A stretch of 64,000 nt of DNA from Azospirillum canadense (GTDB lineage Bacteria; Pseudomonadota; Alphaproteobacteria; Azospirillales; Azospirillaceae). Positions 59,636-64,000 of this stretch are shown piece by piece; position 1 is the first letter of the stretch; every line of letters begins with the position of its first letter. A program made the position numbers and the translations under genes. Location of the stretch: assembly GCF_025961225.1 (NCBI RefSeq), contig NZ_JAOQNG010000006.1, forward strand, positions 62,001 through 126,000. Direction: 5' to 3'. The notes under the pieces were generated by a model. The model had not been told where the DNA came from. It did no database searches and was given only the letters and a program-made list of their open reading frames with translations.

Positions 59636-60946
59636 TTACACACCAGGCCGGCCGATGGAGCTGTAGCTGAAGCCCGCCTTCGTCATGTCGCCGGGATTGT
59701 AGATGTTGCGCAGGTCGATCATGACCGGCCGCTTCAGCAGCTTCTTGACCCGCTTCAGATCCAGCGCGCGGAACTCGTTCCATTCCGTGAGGATGGCGAC
59801 GCAGTCCGCGCCGTCGAGCGCGGCGTAGGCATCCTTCGTCCACTCCACGCCGGGCAGCAGCTTCCCGGCCTCTTCCATGCCCGCCGGGTCGAAGGCACGT
59901 ACGTGGGCGCCGGCCGCCTGCAGCGCCGGGATGATGTCGAGCGAGGGCGCGTCGCGCATGTCGTCGGTGTTGGGCTTGAAGGTGACGCCCAGCACGCCGA
60001 TGGTCTTGCCGTCCACCACGCCGCCGCAGGCGGCGATGATGCGCTCGGCCATCTGCTTTTTGCGCTTGTCGTTGATGTCCACCACCGTCTCGATGATGCG
60101 CAGCGGGCTGCCCACCTGCTGGGCGGTGCGGACCAGCGCCAGCGTGTCCTTGGGGAAGCAGGAGCCGCCGTAGCCCGGGCCGGGGTGCAGGAACTTCTTG
60201 CCGATGCGCCCGTCCAGCCCGATGCCGCGGGCGACGTCGTGCACGTCCGCCCCGACTTTCTCGCACAGGTCGGCGATCTCGTTGATGAAGGTGATCTTGG
60301 CCGCCAGAAAGGTGTTGGCCGCGTACTTCGTCAGCTCCGCCGTCTCCAGCGAGGTCACCACGATCGGCGTCTCGATCAGGTACAGCGGCCGGTAGAGCCG
60401 GCGCATCACCTCGCCCGCGCGCTCCGAGGTGGCGCCGATGACGACGCGGTCGGGGCGCATGAAGTCGCCGATGGCCGAGCCTTCGCGCAGGAACTCCGGG
60501 TTGCTGGCCACGTCGAAGTCGGCGTCGGGGCGGACGCGGCGGATGATCGCCGCGACCTCGCGGCCGGTGCCGACCGGGACGGTCGACTTGGTGACGACCA
60601 CGGTGTAGTGGTCGAGGTTGGCGGCGATCTCCTCGGCGGCGCCGTAGACGTAGGACAGGTCGGCGTGGCCATCGCCGCGCCGCGACGGCGTGCCCACGGC
60701 GATGAACACGGCGTCGACGCCCTGCATCGCCTCCTTGAGGTCCATGGTGAAGGACAGGCGCCCCGCGGCGACGTTGCGCGCCACCAGGTCGTCCAGCCCC
60801 GGTTCGTAGATCGGGATCTCGCCGCGCTTCAGGCGCTCGATCTTGCCGGCGTCCTTGTCGACGCAGCAGACGTGAACGCCGAATTCCGAAAAGCAGGCCC
60901 CGGACACCAGCCCGACGTAACCTGTGCCGATCATCGCAATACGCAT
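59636..60946 (-). CDS. ugd: UDP-glucose 6-dehydrogenase
   Basis: The 436-residue enzyme oxidises UDP-glucose to UDP-glucuronate using two NAD. IGTGYVG at 6-12 binds NAD, GGSCFPKDT holds the catalytic C263, and K/N residues appear in AELTKYAANTFLAAKI. It supplies acidic sugars for the polysaccharide and uses the galU product. Confidence 0.96.
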   Translation of the reverse strand: MRIAMIGTGYVGLVSGACFSEFGVHVCCVDKDAGKIERLKRGEIPIYEPGLDDLVARNVAAGRLSFTMDLKEAMQGVDAVFIAVGTPSRRGDGHADLSYVYGAAEEIAANLDHYTVVVTKSTVPVGTGREVAAIIRRVRPDADFDVASNPEFLREGSAIGDFMRPDRVVIGATSERAGEVMRRLYRPLYLIETPIVVTSLETAELTKYAANTFLAAKITFINEIADLCEKVGADVHDVARGIGLDGRIGKKFLHPGPGYGGSCFPKDTLALVRTAQQVGSPLRIIETVVDINDKRKKQMAERIIAACGGVVDGKTIGVLGVTFKPNTDDMRDAPSLDIIPALQAAGAHVRAFDPAGMEEAGKLLPGVEWTKDAYAALDGADCVAILTEWNEFRALDLKRVKKLLKRPVMIDLRNIYNPGDMTKAGFSYSSIGRPGV

Positions 60947-60996
60947 AATGTCTCCAATGCAATTGTTACGCGGTCCGCTCCCTTGGACAGGCGCCG

Positions 60997-62904
60997 TCAG
61001 GCGGATGCGCGCGTGGTTTCAAGAAAGGCTTCAAACATCATTGTCGCCCACAGAATCCGGCTGTGGTCGGCTACGCCGCGCTTGTGGTCAGCAACCATTT
61101 GTTCCAGGCCGCGCCGGTTGAAGAAGTGGGTCCCGGTTAGGGCCGGGCTGGTGGCGAGGGTGTCCAAGCGTTCTCTCAGCGCCCCACGCATCCAGCGGGC
61201 CATCGGGATGGAAAAGCCCTTTTTCGGTCGATAAAGCACCGGATGCGGCAGGTGGGGCTCCAACGCCTTCTTCAAAATGAACTTGCCTTCCAGACCCCGC
61301 ACCTTCAACGCGGAGGGCAAGCTGGCCGCCCATTCCACCAGCTCGTGATCGACAAAGGGAGCGCGCACCTCAAGCCCATTGGCCATGCTGGCCCGATCCA
61401 CCTTGGTCAGCATGCCACCGGGCAGCCACGTTTTCAGGTCGATATAAAGGGCGCGGGCGAGTGGGTCAGCCACGCCGGCGCGCGCCGCGTGACCGCGCAG
61501 CACCTCCACCGCGCGGTAGCCGCCGAGCGCCTGATCGAAGTCCCGGACCAGGAGTTGGGAGCGCCGCGCCTCGGGCAACAGCGTGACAGCACGGAAATAC
61601 CCGCCCACCGCATCCGCCGCCAGGCTTTCAAACGTCGCCTTGGCGCGCAACCAACGCGGCGCCCGGTCCAATTTGGGATAGAAATGGGCCAAGGCACCGA
61701 ACAGCGGACCGCGCAGCGTGGCCGGCACGACCGCCTTCACCGCCTCCTCCTTCATGTGGAAGGCGTGGCGGCGATAACCACCGAACACCTCGTCGCCCCC
61801 ATCACCCGACAGGGCCACGGTGACGTGCCGGCGAGCCAGTTGGCTGACCAGGAAGGTGGGCAGGGCTGAGCTGTCAGCAAACGGCTCCGAATAGGCGCGG
61901 GCAAGGCGATCAATCATGCCCACAGCGTCCACGGACACGATCTCCTCGCGGTGGTCGGTGGCGTAACGGTTCGCCACTTGCAAAGCGAACTCACGTTCAT
62001 CGAACACCGGGTCGGGAGAGCCCATGGAGCAAGTGCGCACTGGCCCGAGGGAGCTTTGCGCCATAAAGGCAACCACGCCGCTTGAATCCACGCCGCCCGA
62101 CAGGAAGGCGCCGATGGGCACATCGGAGACCATGCGCATGCGCGTCGCGTCGGCCAGCCGCTCCGCCAGTTCCACCGCCACGCGGCCCTCGTCTCCCCCG
62201 CCAATCCCTCCCTGGCTGGAAAGTGTGACGTCCCAATAAGGCACCGGCTTGGCCGGCGGCTTCCCGCGCCGCAGGGTTAGGTGATGGGCTGGTGGCAACT
62301 TGTGGACGCCGGCAAAAATGGATTTGGGGTCGGGAACATAACCGAAGGCAAAGTATTCCTCCACGGCCTCCAGGTCGAGCGCCGGGGTCTCACCCAAGCC
62401 CGCCGTCAGCGCTCCCAGTTCGGATGCAAACAGGAACAACCCGTCCCGGCTGTACGTGTAATAGAAGGGTTTTTCACCCAGCCGGTCACGCGCGGCGAAC
62501 AGGGTTTGCCGGGTCTCGTCCCAAATGGCAAAGGCGAACATGCCGCGAAAGCGGTGGACACAGTCCTCCTGCCACTCCTCCCAGGCGTGGACAATGACTT
62601 CCGTATCGGAACGGGTGGTGAAGCGGTGTCCCCGGCGCACCAGTTCATCGCGCAGGCTGGCGAAATTGTAGAGTTCGCCGTTGTAGACGACGACCACGTC
62701 TCCGGTCTCGTTGTAGAGCGGCTGCTTGCCGCCCTCCAGGTCGATGATGGCGAGCCGCCGGTGCCCCAGCCCGATTCCCGGCGCGTGGTGGAACCCCTCA
62801 CCGTCCGGTCCCCGGTGCGCGAGACGCCCGTTGATACGGGCGAGCCGGTCCTGATCAATGGCGCGCCGTCCCACAACATCGACGATTCCGCTGATTCCGC
62901 ACAT
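60997..62904 (-). CDS. XrtA/PEP-CTERM-system amidotransferase (AsnB-like)
   Basis: A 635-residue glutamine amidotransferase. Cys2 (MCGISG) is the glutaminase nucleophile, followed by HRGPDGEG, and the synthetase half has the PP-loop LSGGVDSSGVVAF and SGDGGDEVFGGYRRH. This AsnB-like type accompanies exosortase A in PEP-CTERM/EPS loci; it probably amidates a uronic acid or other carboxylate of the polysaccharide. It starts 3 nt after the exosortase stop. Confidence 0.92.
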   Translation of the reverse strand: MCGISGIVDVVGRRAIDQDRLARINGRLAHRGPDGEGFHHAPGIGLGHRRLAIIDLEGGKQPLYNETGDVVVVYNGELYNFASLRDELVRRGHRFTTRSDTEVIVHAWEEWQEDCVHRFRGMFAFAIWDETRQTLFAARDRLGEKPFYYTYSRDGLFLFASELGALTAGLGETPALDLEAVEEYFAFGYVPDPKSIFAGVHKLPPAHHLTLRRGKPPAKPVPYWDVTLSSQGGIGGGDEGRVAVELAERLADATRMRMVSDVPIGAFLSGGVDSSGVVAFMAQSSLGPVRTCSMGSPDPVFDEREFALQVANRYATDHREEIVSVDAVGMIDRLARAYSEPFADSSALPTFLVSQLARRHVTVALSGDGGDEVFGGYRRHAFHMKEEAVKAVVPATLRGPLFGALAHFYPKLDRAPRWLRAKATFESLAADAVGGYFRAVTLLPEARRSQLLVRDFDQALGGYRAVEVLRGHAARAGVADPLARALYIDLKTWLPGGMLTKVDRASMANGLEVRAPFVDHELVEWAASLPSALKVRGLEGKFILKKALEPHLPHPVLYRPKKGFSIPMARWMRGALRERLDTLATSPALTGTHFFNRRGLEQMVADHKRGVADHSRILWATMMFEAFLETTRASA

Positions 62905-62907
62905 GCA

Positions 62908-64000
62908 TCAGTTCCTTCCCGAAGGCGAGCCGCCGACACGGTGCGCGGCGGCTGGAGGGGGGGCTGGGAGAGCCCCAGCGAACGCCGGCACCAGCGACGG
63001 CAGGCTCGCCGAGAACGCGTCCAGCGTGGCAAGCGCCGCGCCGGACTCATCAGCCTCGGCCGACAGCGCGATCACGGCCGCTTCGCGTGGGCCGCCGCCG
63101 AGCGTCGCGGCGACGCGCAACAGCTTGGCGATCGTCGGGTTGCCGACCAGTCGACCGTCAACCCAGTACCAGGCGAGCACGGCGCGCTGCTGCCCTCGGC
63201 CGGCCAGTCGTTCATAAACAGCCGCCGCGTCCGCGCCCGGTGGTGTGTGCCGGCCAAGGCCAATGCGCGTCCACGGGTCGTTGTCGAAGCGATTTTCGTA
63301 ACGGAGCAGCTTCGCGTCCGGCCGTTCGTGCGTGTAGTAGGCGACGAACATTTCCACCCGCTGCCCGCCCCGCTGAAAGACGGTGAGGCGCCGAGCGTCG
63401 GCGTCGAAGAAACTTGGCCGCCAGTTTGAGGGGCCGGCAGCGCTCTCATGCCAGCCCGCCGGGGCCGGTGGCGCCAGAAGGGCGAAAGGCGTCACAATTG
63501 CCGGCTCGTGCTCAATCACCGAGGCGTAGACCGGGCCGGCGGCGATGGCGAGCGTCGGGGCGAGCGCCACGCTCCACCGCGAACGGATCCGGGCGCCCGG
63601 CTCTGTGACCGTCGGCGCGCGGACCTCCATGGCGGCGGGGGCATCGGCGAAGCGGTTGCCGACGGCCAGCAGCAGCAGCATAATGACGACGAAGAACCCC
63701 CAGCCGTAGACGATGTGGTCCGCCTCGATGGCGGCGCGGTCATCGGTCAGCTGGCCGATTAGGATGATTCCGAAAGCGCGCAGGCCGTTGGCGACAAGCG
63801 GCACCGCCACACTCAGGGCCATGAAGACCGCGCTTTTCCACCAGCGGCGGAAGGACAAGTGGGCGAACAGCGCCGCCATCACCACGTTGGCGATCATGAA
63901 GCGTAGGCCCGCGCAAGCCTCCGCCACGTGGAAGCGACCGTTTGGCAGGTCGATCATCACCCCATCGAGGAACACCGGAATCTGGAGCAGCCGCAGCAGG
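62908..64000 (-). CDS. xrtA: Exosortase A fused to EpsI-type domain (5' end beyond window)
   Basis: The visible 363 codons include the exosortase core: Cys in VAEACAGLRF, Arg in VANGLRAFGII and His in DHIVYGWGFFVVIM, the Cys-Arg-His set, among several membrane helices. After about residue 120 of the visible part a soluble EpsI-like (DUF3485) domain follows (EHEPAIVTPFALLAPPAPAG, FVAYYTHERPDAKLLRYENR). It sorts PEP-CTERM proteins at the membrane. The frame is open to the window edge, so the N-terminal helices are missing from view. Confidence 0.92.
   Translation of the reverse strand, partial: LLRLLQIPVFLDGVMIDLPNGRFHVAEACAGLRFMIANVVMAALFAHLSFRRWWKSAVFMALSVAVPLVANGLRAFGIILIGQLTDDRAAIEADHIVYGWGFFVVIMLLLLAVGNRFADAPAAMEVRAPTVTEPGARIRSRWSVALAPTLAIAAGPVYASVIEHEPAIVTPFALLAPPAPAGWHESAAGPSNWRPSFFDADARRLTVFQRGGQRVEMFVAYYTHERPDAKLLRYENRFDNDPWTRIGLGRHTPPGADAAAVYERLAGRGQQRAVLAWYWVDGRLVGNPTIAKLLRVAATLGGGPREAAVIALSAEADESGAALATLDAFSASLPSLVPAFAGALPAPPPAAAHRVGGSPSGRN

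Overview
The window is GC-rich (roughly two-thirds G+C by eye) and its genes and gene order look like an alphaproteobacterium of the Azospirillum type (Rhodospirillales). This is an inference from the glycan gene families, the dense GTGA/ATGA-coupled operons and the XrtA/PEP-CTERM locus; no 16S gene is present. A parA-parB pair next to three identical 16-bp palindromes (49.15-51.2 kb) suggests the sequence belongs to a separately partitioned replicon (chromid or megaplasmid).

Most of the window is a surface-polysaccharide region. 0.6-6.6 kb: a coupled run of a WbqC-like protein, a membrane GT2, a methyltransferase, a NeuD-like acyltransferase, a beta-propeller-like protein and a polytopic membrane protein. 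6.8-13.6 kb: a methyltransferase/coiled-coil/double-GT2 fusion followed by the complete dTDP-L-rhamnose set rfbC-rfbB-rfbD-rfbA. 13.9-20.7 kb: two large multidomain glycosyltransferases (one with five perfect-length 38-residue repeats), wecB and a second copy of the methyltransferase module. 20.7-24.1 kb: an overlapping GtrA / SDR / GMC-oxidoreductase trio. 24.2-24.8 kb: a decayed RTX gene. 24.9-33.9 kb: methyltransferase, polytopic glycan proteins, a Wzt-type ABC ATPase without its permease, a GT2, and a GT2 with a large internal deletion. 34.1-36.3 kb: a gmhB-like phosphatase and three small secreted proteins built from internal repeats.

36.3-42.3 kb is a mobile-element graveyard ending at a tRNA-Gly(GCC). 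It holds TnpB (IS200/IS605 group) sequences with three recognisable right-end hairpins, a resolvase fragment, a tyrosine-recombinase fragment, an hldE fragment, an IS4-type fragment, a low-GC methyltransferase and a 2OG-dioxygenase-like gene. 42.5-49.1 kb carries an FAD oxidoreductase, pseB-pseC (pseudaminic acid type amino-sugar synthesis), a small conserved protein, galU and a phosphoglucomutase/phosphomannomutase, ending at a strong terminator.

49.1-55.5 kb: the parS-like array, parB, parA, a DUF4347/RTX exported protein, and a low-complexity Thr/Gly/Gln/His-rich protein behind two strong inverted repeats. 55.5-64.0 kb (minus strand, lower GC): two small proteins, a PEP-CTERM-type EPS sugar transferase, a PEP-CTERM protein with an unusual C-terminal tail, ugd, the XrtA-associated amidotransferase and a truncated exosortase A/EpsI fusion.

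Together the genes supply nucleotide sugars (galU, pgm, ugd, rfbABCD, wecB, pseBC), assemble and modify glycans (GTs, methyltransferases, acyltransferase), export them (Wzt, GtrA, polytopic proteins) and sort proteins into the envelope (XrtA). Very long antisense open frames opposite the real genes are GC-bias artefacts and were left out.
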